Source: Flavobacterium sp. (GTDB taxonomy: Bacteria > Bacteroidota > Bacteroidia > Flavobacteriales > Flavobacteriaceae). Taken from it: a stretch of 5,271 nucleotides of DNA. Below are positions 1-4,912 of this stretch, in pieces (within the stretch, counting starts at the first letter, position 1; each line of letters begins with the position of its first letter). The translations under genes were made by a program, and so were the position numbers. Location: positions 1 through 5,271 of the forward strand of contig JANJWE010000279.1 of NCBI GenBank assembly GCA_024709705.1. Reading direction: 5' to 3'. The notes beneath the pieces were generated by a model that was given only the letters and a program-made list of their open reading frames with translations, did no database searches and was not told the DNA's origin.

Positions 1-339
1 ACCCACACAAATTTTAAGAATATAATCGTAATCACCACTCACATGAAAGCATTCTAAAATTTCACTCAATTGAACTACTTCATTTTCAAACGTGGTTAAA
101 TATTCCTTAGTATGTTGAATGAGTTTAATATGACAAAAAACCACAAAACCTTTATTCACTTTATTGCGGTCCAAAAGAGCTACATATTTCTTTACAACCT
201 TCTCACGTTCCAATTTCTTAATTCGTTCATAAACCGCAGTAACCGATAAGTGCAATTTTAAAGACAATTCCTTGGTTGTCATTTTCGAATCGGTTTGAAG
301 CAGATGCAATAACTTTTTATCTAACTCATCAAAATTCAT
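1..339 (-). CDS. Lrp/AsnC-family transcriptional regulator (partial, C-terminus beyond window)
   Basis: The 113 visible residues read without a stop from the ATG at 339 to the window edge. Family members are about 150-160 residues, so roughly 40 C-terminal residues are missing. Residues 4-50 form the AsnC-type winged helix-turn-helix: the DELDKKLLHLLQ opening helix, then TTKELSLKLHLS, then the recognition helix around VTAVYERIKKLE. From about residue 64 the RAM (ligand-binding, oligomerising) domain begins, and ECFHVSGDYDYILKI (residues 96-110) is its very characteristic GDYDY segment. Lrp/AsnC proteins form dimers to octamers, bind amino acids and repress or activate neighbouring amino-acid genes, often including their own. 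The gene is divergent from a PLP enzyme of the Cys/Met family, so control of that gene in response to methionine, cysteine or a related amino acid is a reasonable inference. The next upstream ATG (345-347 on the minus strand) runs into a stop after three codons, which fixes this start. Confidence 0.93.
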   Translation of the reverse strand, partial: MNFDELDKKLLHLLQTDSKMTTKELSLKLHLSVTAVYERIKKLEREKVVKKYVALLDRNKVNKGFVVFCHIKLIQHTKEYLTTFENEVVQLSEILECFHVSGDYDYILKICVG

Positions 340-363
340 AAAGTCATAGTTTTATATTCTAAA

Positions 364-371
364 CAAAGTTA
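364..371 (-). promoter_or_regulatory. Bacteroidota-type -7 element for the Lrp-family gene
   Basis: On the minus strand these bases read TAACTTTG, a full match to the Bacteroidota sigma-ABfr -7 consensus TAnnTTTG, ending 24 bp before the regulator's ATG. No clear -33 TTG is visible at the usual spacing upstream. The element lies inside a short inverted repeat, CTAA-N6-TTAG (359-372), so a protein bound there could block the promoter, for example in autoregulation. That last point is inference. Confidence 0.5.
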
Positions 372-417
372 GTGAAATTTGTTTTTACTTTATTAAATTC
401 TATATAACTAATTTATT

Positions 418-434
418 TTAGATTTATAATCTAA
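418..434. promoter_or_regulatory. Candidate Lrp/AsnC operator: 7-3-7 perfect inverted repeat
   Basis: TTAGATT-TAT-AATCTAA has two perfectly complementary 7-bp arms around a 3-bp centre. It sits near the middle of the divergent intergenic region (340-501). The inner 15 bp begin with TAG and end with CTA, as in the E. coli Lrp consensus YAGHAWATTWTDCTR, although several central positions differ. CTAATTT recurs at 408-414, 431-437 and 462-468 (the middle copy overlaps the right arm), which may provide extra half-sites for cooperative binding. Assignment to the adjacent regulator rests on position and symmetry only. The region is extremely AT-rich, so some symmetry arises by chance. Confidence 0.5.
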
Positions 435-449
435 TTTTTTTTATAATGG

Positions 450-480
450 TTGTATAAAAAACTAATTTTATTGAAATTTG
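450..480 (+). promoter_or_regulatory. Weak candidate promoter for the PLP-enzyme gene
   Basis: A TTG at 450-452 is followed after 20 bp by GAAATTTG (473-480), which matches the Bacteroidota -7 consensus TAnnTTTG at all defined positions except the first T. The spacing fits the known 17-23 bp range, and the element ends 21 bp before the ATG. An alternative -7, TAATTTTA at 463-470, has no -33 partner at the right distance. The candidate operator lies just upstream (418-434), a position compatible with either activation or repression. Confidence 0.3.
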
Positions 481-501
481 TAATCATCTAAACACTTAAA
501 A

Positions 502-1728
502 ATGGATTCAAAATCATTCAAGCCAGCCGATCAAATACAAGATTTACAATATTTTGGAGAATTTGGTGGTGTAAACCCCTCAATTTCTGATAGTTCTACA
601 TACACTTTTCTTTCAGCAAAAACTATGTTTGACACGTTTGAAGGAAATGCCGAAGGTTGCTATTTGTACTCTCGTCATTCATCTCCAATGAATCTCTATT
701 TAGGTCAAGCCCTTGCCGCTATGGAAGGCACCGAAAGTGCCAACGTTGCCGCATCCGGTATGGGAGCTATCACTCCGGTTTTGTTGCAACTTTGTTCATC
801 TGGAGATGAAATTGTTTCAAGCAGAACCATTTATGGAGGAACGTATGCTTTTATGAAAAACATGTTACCCAAGTGGAATATCAAAACGCATTTTGTTGAC
901 ATTACAAAACTTGATATAGTTGAAGCTGCAATAACAAAAAACACCAAAGTATTGTATTGCGAAACCGTAAGTAACCCTTTATTGGAGGTTGCCGACATTG
1001 AAAGCTTATCAAAAATAGCAAAAAAACACAATATTAAATTGGTGGTTGACAATACGTTTTCACCATTATCAGTTGCTCCGGCAAAATTGGGAGCCGATGT
1101 AGTAATACATAGCTTGACTAAATTTATCAATGGTAGTAGTGATACTGTTGGCGGAGTAGTTTGTGCATCGCAAGAGTTTATCAATGATTTAAAAAACGTT
1201 AATAATGGTGCCAGTATGTTGTTGGGACCAACAATGGATAGTTTGCGGTCGGCCAGTATTTTGAAGAACTTGAGAACGCTTCATATTCGCATGAAACAGC
1301 ATAGTTATAATGCTGCCTATTTGGCTGACAAATTTGAAAAGGATGGTTTAAAAGTAGTTTATCCCGGCCTTAAAAGTCATCCGAGCCACGAAATTTATTC
1401 ACAAATGATTAATAAAGAATATGGTTTTGGCGGTATGATGACGATAGATGTAGGAACTTTGGAAAAAGCAAACGAACTAATGGAATTAATGCAGCATAGA
1501 AATTTGGGATATTTAGCTGTTAGTTTAGGATTTTACAAAACCTTATTCAGTGCTCCAGGCACTTCAACCTCTTCCGAAATTCCATTAGAAGAGCAAAAAG
1601 AAATGGGTTTAACCGATGGTTTAATTCGCTTTTCTATTGGTTTAGACAACGATATAGAACGCACCTATCAAATGATGAAAGCCTGTATGGTTAAACTGGG
1701 CATTCTAAAAGTGCTTCAAGAGATTTAA
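502..1728 (+). CDS. PLP-dependent Cys/Met-metabolism (trans-sulfuration) family enzyme, methionine gamma-lyase-like
   Basis: This 408-residue protein has the length and fold signature of the cystathionine gamma-synthase / gamma-lyase / beta-lyase / methionine gamma-lyase family, cytosolic tetramers that act on sulfur amino acids. Visible landmarks are YSR (56-58, PLP phosphate contact), SGMGAIT (85-91), the active-site tyrosine Y111 in TIYGGTYAF, VVDNT (181-185, with D183 bonding the pyridine nitrogen), SLTK (204-207, K207 the Schiff-base lysine) and IRFSIGLDN (375-383, with R376 binding the substrate carboxylate). By comparison with Pseudomonas methionine gamma-lyase from memory, the key Cys116 corresponds to G113. 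The usual YSRxxNPT is YSRHSSPM here, and the C-terminal HPASMTH loop is replaced by APGTSTS (351-357). The exact reaction (gamma-lyase, beta-lyase or another elimination) is therefore open. The divergent Lrp-type regulator and the transporter downstream favour an amino-acid catabolic role. No Shine-Dalgarno sequence is present, as usual for the phylum. A terminator follows 5 bp after the stop. Confidence 0.88.
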   Translation: MDSKSFKPADQIQDLQYFGEFGGVNPSISDSSTYTFLSAKTMFDTFEGNAEGCYLYSRHSSPMNLYLGQALAAMEGTESANVAASGMGAITPVLLQLCSSGDEIVSSRTIYGGTYAFMKNMLPKWNIKTHFVDITKLDIVEAAITKNTKVLYCETVSNPLLEVADIESLSKIAKKHNIKLVVDNTFSPLSVAPAKLGADVVIHSLTKFINGSSDTVGGVVCASQEFINDLKNVNNGASMLLGPTMDSLRSASILKNLRTLHIRMKQHSYNAAYLADKFEKDGLKVVYPGLKSHPSHEIYSQMINKEYGFGGMMTIDVGTLEKANELMELMQHRNLGYLAVSLGFYKTLFSAPGTSTSSEIPLEEQKEMGLTDGLIRFSIGLDNDIERTYQMMKACMVKLGILKVLQEI

Positions 1729-1733
1729 AACCT

Positions 1734-1763
1734 AATCCGATTCAGTTGAATCGGATTTTTTTT
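1734..1763 (+). terminator. Rho-independent terminator after the PLP enzyme
   Basis: A perfect 10-bp stem, AATCCGATTC (1734-1743) with GAATCGGATT (1748-1757), closes an AGTT loop. A run of eight T (1756-1763) overlaps the stem's end. It starts 5 bp after the stop codon and separates the PLP-enzyme transcript from the transporter gene. Confidence 0.9.
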
Positions 1764-1812
1764 GTATTCCATTATCATGATTTTTTATATATTGCAACAT
1801 TAAATAGCATTC

Positions 1813-3294
1813 ATGGAAAGTCAAGACATTAAACCCCTAGATCCAAAAGACGAACAACTCATTGAAAATAAAAACCTTTCACTTTTTGAAGCACTACTTC
1901 CTATATTTCTTCTTGTTGGAATTTTAGGATACAATGTTTATGCGTATGAAGATAGTGCTACCTTCGGACCCAATCAATTTGCTTTGATTATAGGTGCGGC
2001 CATAGCAGCCATAGTTGGATTTAGAAATAAGGTTACCTATGTGGCCATGATGGAAGATATATCCAAAAATATAAAGTCAACTTCGGGAGCTATTTTAATT
2101 CTTTTGATGGTTGGAGCCTTATCCGGAACGTGGTTATTGAGTGGTGTAATTCCAACGATGATTTATTACGGATTACAAATTTTGCATCCGGCAATTTTTC
2201 TACCGGCTTGTTTGATTATTTGTGCCATTATTTCGATAGCAACCGGAAGTTCGTGGACTACCTCTGCAACTGTTGGTATTGCTCTTATTGGAATAGGTTC
2301 AACCATTGGAATGCCACTTGGAATGGTTGCCGGAGCTGTTATTTCAGGAGCTTATTTTGGAGATAAACTTTCTCCTCTTTCCGACACCACGAATTTGGCT
2401 CCGGCAATGGCGGGAACCGATTTGTTTACCCATATTCGCTATATGACATTAACAACCGTTCCAACCATGGTGTTAACGTTAATCATATTTATTTTTTTAG
2501 GTTTAGCACAAAACACTTCCGGTGTGAGTGATTCTTCTGCAACGCTAACTTCTATTAAAGAAACATTTACGATTTCACCTTGGTTGTTTTTAGTTCCCGG
2601 AATTGTAATTTTACTCATTGTAAAGAAAACCGAACCCTTGATTGCTTTATTAATAGGAACACTTTTAGGAGGTTTTTTTGCTTTGATTTTTCAACCAGAA
2701 TTAGTGGCTAAAATAGGCGGTAGTAATCAACTTTCAATTTTTTCAGGTTATAAAGGTGTTATGAATGCTATTACGGTTCAAACCTCTATTGAAACCTCAA
2801 ATGCAATGTTAACTGATTTGTTTTCTTCCAAAGGAATGAAAGGCATGTTGGGAACCATTTGGCTAATTCTTTGTGCCATGGTTTTTGGTGGCGTTATGGA
2901 AGCCATTGGAGCTTTAACCCGAATTACGGATTCGCTATTAAAATTATTCCACACCACTTTAGGCTTGTTTGCGAGTACGGTGGCTAGTTGTTTAGCATTG
3001 AACTTAACTGCTTCTGATCAATATTTGGCTATAGTAGTACCCGGAAAAATGTTTGCTAAAGCGTATCAAGACAAAGGATTAGCTCCTGAAAATTTGAGTC
3101 GTTCGTTAGAAGATTCAGGAACGGTTACTTCAGTATTAGTTCCATGGAACACTTGTGGAGCTTATCAAGCAGATGTTTTAGATGTACCAACATTAACGTA
3201 TTTACCCTATGCTTTCTTCAATATTATCAGTCCGTTTATGACATTGACATTTGCCGCATTTAATATTAAAATCAAACAACTGACAGCGAAATAG
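1813..3294 (+). CDS. nhaC: NhaC-family Na+/H+ antiporter-like membrane transporter
   Basis: The 493-residue, strongly hydrophobic protein has about 11-12 predicted membrane segments (for example near 24-44, 53-72, 92-118, 125-143, 152-180, 210-231, 254-270, 274-294, 344-366, 380-398 and 461-487). Family motifs are TGSSWTT (144-150), the hallmark GDKLSPLSDTTNLAP (183-197), TASDQYLA (399-406) and SGTVTSVLVPWNTCGAY (435-451). Charged residues inside the membrane core (D184, D191, D402) are plausible ion-coupling positions. The NhaC family in the IT superfamily includes Na+/H+ antiporters, the malate/lactate antiporter MleN and the predicted methionine transporter MetT. Sequence reading alone cannot fix the substrate, and the neighbouring Met/Cys-family enzyme makes amino-acid transport a fair alternative. 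The gene lies between two terminators, so it is probably its own transcription unit. Only a weak -7-like TATATTGC (1788-1795) is visible upstream. The start at 1813 gives a short charged N-terminus before the first membrane segment, as expected. Confidence 0.92.
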   Translation: MESQDIKPLDPKDEQLIENKNLSLFEALLPIFLLVGILGYNVYAYEDSATFGPNQFALIIGAAIAAIVGFRNKVTYVAMMEDISKNIKSTSGAILILLMVGALSGTWLLSGVIPTMIYYGLQILHPAIFLPACLIICAIISIATGSSWTTSATVGIALIGIGSTIGMPLGMVAGAVISGAYFGDKLSPLSDTTNLAPAMAGTDLFTHIRYMTLTTVPTMVLTLIIFIFLGLAQNTSGVSDSSATLTSIKETFTISPWLFLVPGIVILLIVKKTEPLIALLIGTLLGGFFALIFQPELVAKIGGSNQLSIFSGYKGVMNAITVQTSIETSNAMLTDLFSSKGMKGMLGTIWLILCAMVFGGVMEAIGALTRITDSLLKLFHTTLGLFASTVASCLALNLTASDQYLAIVVPGKMFAKAYQDKGLAPENLSRSLEDSGTVTSVLVPWNTCGAYQADVLDVPTLTYLPYAFFNIISPFMTLTFAAFNIKIKQLTAK

Positions 3295-3317
3295 GATACT
3301 TTTTTCAGATAAAAATT

Positions 3318-3339
3318 GGCTCTAGTAGAGCCTTTTTTT
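3318..3339 (+). terminator. Rho-independent terminator after the NhaC-family gene
   Basis: GGCTCT (3318-3323), loop AGT and AGAGCC (3327-3332) form a GC-rich 6-bp stem followed by seven T. It begins 23 bp after the stop codon. The other strand has only AATTTTTA after the stem, so it could act weakly in the reverse direction. Confidence 0.88.
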
Positions 3340-3353
3340 GTTTTAAAACAATT

Positions 3354-3367
3354 TTAACAATTGTTAA
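3354..3367. promoter_or_regulatory. Perfect 14-bp palindrome, possible operator
   Basis: TTAACAATTGTTAA is exactly self-complementary and lies 14 bp after the NhaC terminator, about 205 bp upstream of the peroxiredoxin ATG. AACAATT also occurs 9 bp earlier (3347-3353), and the CAATTGTT half recurs at 3473-3480. It has no T-tract and only A/T-rich pairing, so it is not a terminator. A dimeric regulator site is possible, but no specific factor can be named, and chance occurrence in AT-rich DNA is a real alternative. Confidence 0.3.
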
Positions 3368-3422
3368 GTCTTCATCGCTTTGAGTTAAAAAATAGGAATA
3401 GTAAAAAAATAAGTTTACTCTT

Positions 3423-3509
3423 TTAAAGAATTGGTAAGTTTAAATCCAAAAGCACGTAAGCATCAGTAAAATCAATTGTTTCATTACGAAATCGAATGAT
3501 ATTTGTCAT
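3423..3509 (-). CDS. Doubtful 28-residue small ORF in the spacer
   Basis: A minus-strand ATG (3507-3509) opens a 28-codon frame reading MTNIIRFRNE, then TIDFTDAYVLLDLNLPIL, ending in TAA at 3423-3425. The amino-acid mix (charged start, alternating DFTDAYVLLDL) looks more protein-like than typical AT-rich spacer translation. It lies back-to-back with the peroxiredoxin promoter. No good promoter, ribosome signal or strong terminator of its own is visible. It may be a genuine small protein, the remnant of a decayed gene, or chance. No family is recognised. Confidence 0.15.
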   Translation of the reverse strand: MTNIIRFRNETIDFTDAYVLLDLNLPIL

Positions 3510-3531
3510 AGTTTTGATATCCAAATTCACC

Positions 3532-3539
3532 TACATTTG
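3532..3539 (+). promoter_or_regulatory. Bacteroidota-type -7 element for the peroxiredoxin operon
   Basis: TACATTTG matches the -7 consensus TAnnTTTG exactly. The nearest upstream TTG (3514-3516) is 15 bp away, slightly shorter than the usual spacing. Transcription would start around 3546, giving a leader of about 25 nt before the ATG at 3573. This also argues against a longer peroxiredoxin start at the TTG inside the element. Confidence 0.6.
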
Positions 3540-3572
3540 CACCTGAAATTAACATTTTTAAACAATAAAATT

Positions 3573-4211
3573 ATGTCATTAGTAGGTAAAAAATTTCCAA
3601 ACATCACTGTAGATGCCATTTCTGAAATGGGAGACAATTTGAAAATTAACGTTTTAGACGAAGCTGTAAAGAACAACAAAAAGGTAATCTTGTTTTGGTA
3701 TCCCAAAGACTTTACGTTTGTTTGTCCAACTGAATTGCATGCGTTTCAAACCGCTTTACCTGAGTTTGAAAAAAGAAACACTATTGTAATTGGTGCTTCT
3801 TGCGATACTAATGAAGTGCACTTTGCTTGGTTAAACACAGCCAAAAACAATGGTGGAATTGAAGGGGTAACCTACCCACTAATTGCCGATACAACCAGAA
3901 ATTTATCTTCAGCATTAGGAATTTTAGACATTGAAGCCGGAGAATACAATGAAGAAACCGATACCTATTTGATTTTAGGTTCCAATGTAACCTACAGAGC
4001 AACATATTTGATTGATGAAACCGGAAAAATTTTCCACGAAAGTGTAAACGACATGCCGTTGGGTAGAAATGTAAACGAATATTTGCGTTTGATTGATGCG
4101 TACACTCACGTTCAAACCAAAGGTGAAGTTTGTCCGGCCAACTGGGAAGAAGGAAAAGAAGCTATGGCTGCCGACAGATTAAGTACAGCTGCTTATTTAA
4201 GTCAAAACTAA
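3573..4211 (+). CDS. Typical 2-Cys peroxiredoxin (AhpC/Prx1 type)
   Basis: This 212-residue cytosolic peroxidase reduces H2O2, organic hydroperoxides and probably peroxynitrite. The peroxidatic cysteine is C51 in the PKDFTFVCPTE motif (P44, T48, C51), supported by R142 in YRATYLID. The resolving cysteine is C187 in GEVCPANW, in the C-terminal arm that reaches the partner subunit. An extra segment of about 15 residues (roughly 123-138, acidic, EYNEETDTYLILGSN) interrupts the region where classic AhpC goes directly from GILD to the YR strand. This seems usual in flavobacterial homologues, judged from memory. The C-terminal YF motif linked to overoxidation sensitivity in eukaryotic Prx1 is absent (the end is TAAYLSQN), so robustness to overoxidation is inferred. 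The frame is open upstream to a TTG at 3537, but that codon lies inside the -7 element. The ATG at 3573 gives the family-typical MSLVGKKFPN start. It is the first gene of a likely three-gene operon. Confidence 0.95.
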   Translation: MSLVGKKFPNITVDAISEMGDNLKINVLDEAVKNNKKVILFWYPKDFTFVCPTELHAFQTALPEFEKRNTIVIGASCDTNEVHFAWLNTAKNNGGIEGVTYPLIADTTRNLSSALGILDIEAGEYNEETDTYLILGSNVTYRATYLIDETGKIFHESVNDMPLGRNVNEYLRLIDAYTHVQTKGEVCPANWEEGKEAMAADRLSTAAYLSQN

Positions 4212-4226
4212 TTTAAAGTCATTATC

Positions 4227-4541
4227 ATGTTAATCGATTTAACCGAAGATACGCTTCAAGATTTAGTAAATCAAAACAACAAAGTAGTGGTACAATATTC
4301 TGCTTCTTGGTGTGGCAATTGCCGAATCATGAAACCTAAATTTAAAAAATTGGCTTCAGAAAACGACGGAATTACTTTTATTTTGGTAGATGCGGAAAAT
4401 GCTCCGGAATCAAGAAAGCTGGCTAATGTTTCCAACTTACCAACCTTTGCCACTTTTGTTAATGGCAAATTAGTAAATCAAACTCAAACCAATAAAGCAG
4501 AAGTTTTGGCTGAATTGGTTTCAGAAATCTCAGCAAACTAA
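4227..4541 (+). CDS. Thioredoxin-family protein with CGNC active site
   Basis: This 104-residue protein has the size of a single-domain thioredoxin, with no signal peptide, so it is cytosolic. The active site is WCGNC (28-32) instead of the canonical WCGPC. The cis-proline is P72 in SNLPTFATFVNG (70-80), and FILVDAENAP (51-60) matches the central strand. The buried Asp26 of E. coli thioredoxin aligns with Q23 (VVQYSASW), so the usual proton-transfer residue is missing. Both changes should shift redox potential and reactivity. It begins 15 nt after the peroxiredoxin stop and its own stop overlaps the next ATG, so it is probably co-transcribed. The likely role is reducing the disulfide of the upstream peroxiredoxin, which is inferred from linkage. 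Whether thioredoxin reductase accepts it cannot be read from the sequence. Confidence 0.92.
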   Translation: MLIDLTEDTLQDLVNQNNKVVVQYSASWCGNCRIMKPKFKKLASENDGITFILVDAENAPESRKLANVSNLPTFATFVNGKLVNQTQTNKAEVLAELVSEISAN

Positions 4542-4798
4542 TGAAATTACCCGTAATCAAACATTTGACTCAATTTATTGAAGACAATGACCCCGATTAT
4601 TTGGTTGAAACCATCGAAGTTTTGGAGGCTTTAACAGAAGTTTCTTCTTTAAAAGATGAAGAATTGGATGTCATTGGCGAATTGATCTCCAATATGTATG
4701 GAGCTTTAGAAGTACACAAATCTATTCAAAACGGTATGGATAAAAAAGAAGCCCTAAACGGTTTTATGCAACGTGTATTAGGTTCTATAGACCAATAA
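4541..4798 (+). CDS. Small acidic protein of unknown function (DUF6952-like)
   Basis: The 85-residue protein starts at an ATG that shares one base with the stop of the thioredoxin gene (TAATG, 4539-4543), a classic translational-coupling arrangement. It contains no cysteine, so it cannot take part directly in disulfide exchange. Acidic residues (17 D/E) outnumber basic ones (7 K/R). The pattern of hydrophobics (VETIEVLEALTEV, LDVIGELISNMYGALEV, EALNGFMQRVLGSI) suggests three to four amphipathic helices and no membrane segment. It resembles a small conserved Bacteroidota family found beside thioredoxins, which I recall as DUF6952 with moderate certainty. No biochemical role is known to me. Position suggests an accessory or adaptor for the peroxiredoxin/thioredoxin pair. 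A strong terminator follows 20 bp after the stop. Confidence 0.85.
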   Translation: MKLPVIKHLTQFIEDNDPDYLVETIEVLEALTEVSSLKDEELDVIGELISNMYGALEVHKSIQNGMDKKEALNGFMQRVLGSIDQ

Positions 4799-4818
4799 TC
4801 TCCAAACAATACCCTATT

Positions 4819-4847
4819 AAAACGCTTCAAATTTGAAGCGTTTTTTT
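4819..4847 (+). terminator. Rho-independent terminator ending the peroxiredoxin operon
   Basis: The arms AAAACGCTTC (4819-4828) and GAAGCGTTTT (4835-4844) pair perfectly around AAATTT. The whole 26 bp is an exact palindrome. Seven T follow the GC-rich part (4841-4847). The opposite strand also has an A/T tail after the stem, so it could work in both directions, but no converging gene exists here. Confidence 0.9.
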
Positions 4848-4883
4848 GTTTGTAGAATGCGTTAAACTTTGGCAAATAATTCC

Positions 4884-4891
4884 TATTTTTG
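4884..4891 (+). promoter_or_regulatory. Bacteroidota-type -7 element for tpx
   Basis: TATTTTTG matches TAnnTTTG exactly and ends 21 bp before the tpx ATG. No TTG is found at the usual 17-23 bp spacing; TTTG at 4868-4871 is too near and TTTG at 4849-4852 too far. An independent tpx transcript is supported by this element and by the terminator just upstream. Confidence 0.5.
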
Positions 4892-4912
4892 AATTCTTAA
4901 AAAAAATAAAAG

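Noticed and set aside
340..501. SAM-type riboswitch or other structured leader before the PLP enzyme
   Set aside because: The spacer is nearly all A/T with no GC-containing paired helices or terminator-like hairpin, and the inferred 5' leader is only about 15 nt.
831..1184. 117-codon minus-strand open frame inside the PLP-enzyme gene
   Set aside because: It is entirely antisense to a clearly conserved coding region, with no recognisable protein signature; it is a shadow of the real gene's codon use.
2130..2366. 78-codon plus-strand frame inside the NhaC-family gene
   Set aside because: It is out of frame within conserved motifs of the transporter (TGSSWTT, GDKLSPLSDTTNLAP). The product is rich in Cys, Trp and Asn and looks like a frame artefact.
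3354..3367. Palindrome TTAACAATTGTTAA as a second transcription terminator
   Set aside because: The stem is A/T-dominated, has no proper loop and no following T-tract. The true terminator is at 3318-3339.
3405..3424. AGTAAAC-type hairpin as terminator of the minus-strand small ORF
   Set aside because: Only six A/T-rich base pairs (AGTAAA with TTTACT) and no T-tract directly after the stem, so it cannot be distinguished from chance in AT-rich DNA.
3537..3572. Twelve-codon N-terminal extension of the peroxiredoxin from a TTG
   Set aside because: The TTG lies inside the TACATTTG -7 element and the added residues do not match the family start. The ATG at 3573 gives the usual MSLVGKKFPN beginning.
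3808..4005. 65-codon minus-strand frame within the peroxiredoxin gene
   Set aside because: Antisense to conserved peroxiredoxin sequence, with no start context and no family resemblance.
4271..4468. 65-codon minus-strand frame within the thioredoxin gene
   Set aside because: Antisense to the conserved WCGNC and cis-proline regions; no independent support.
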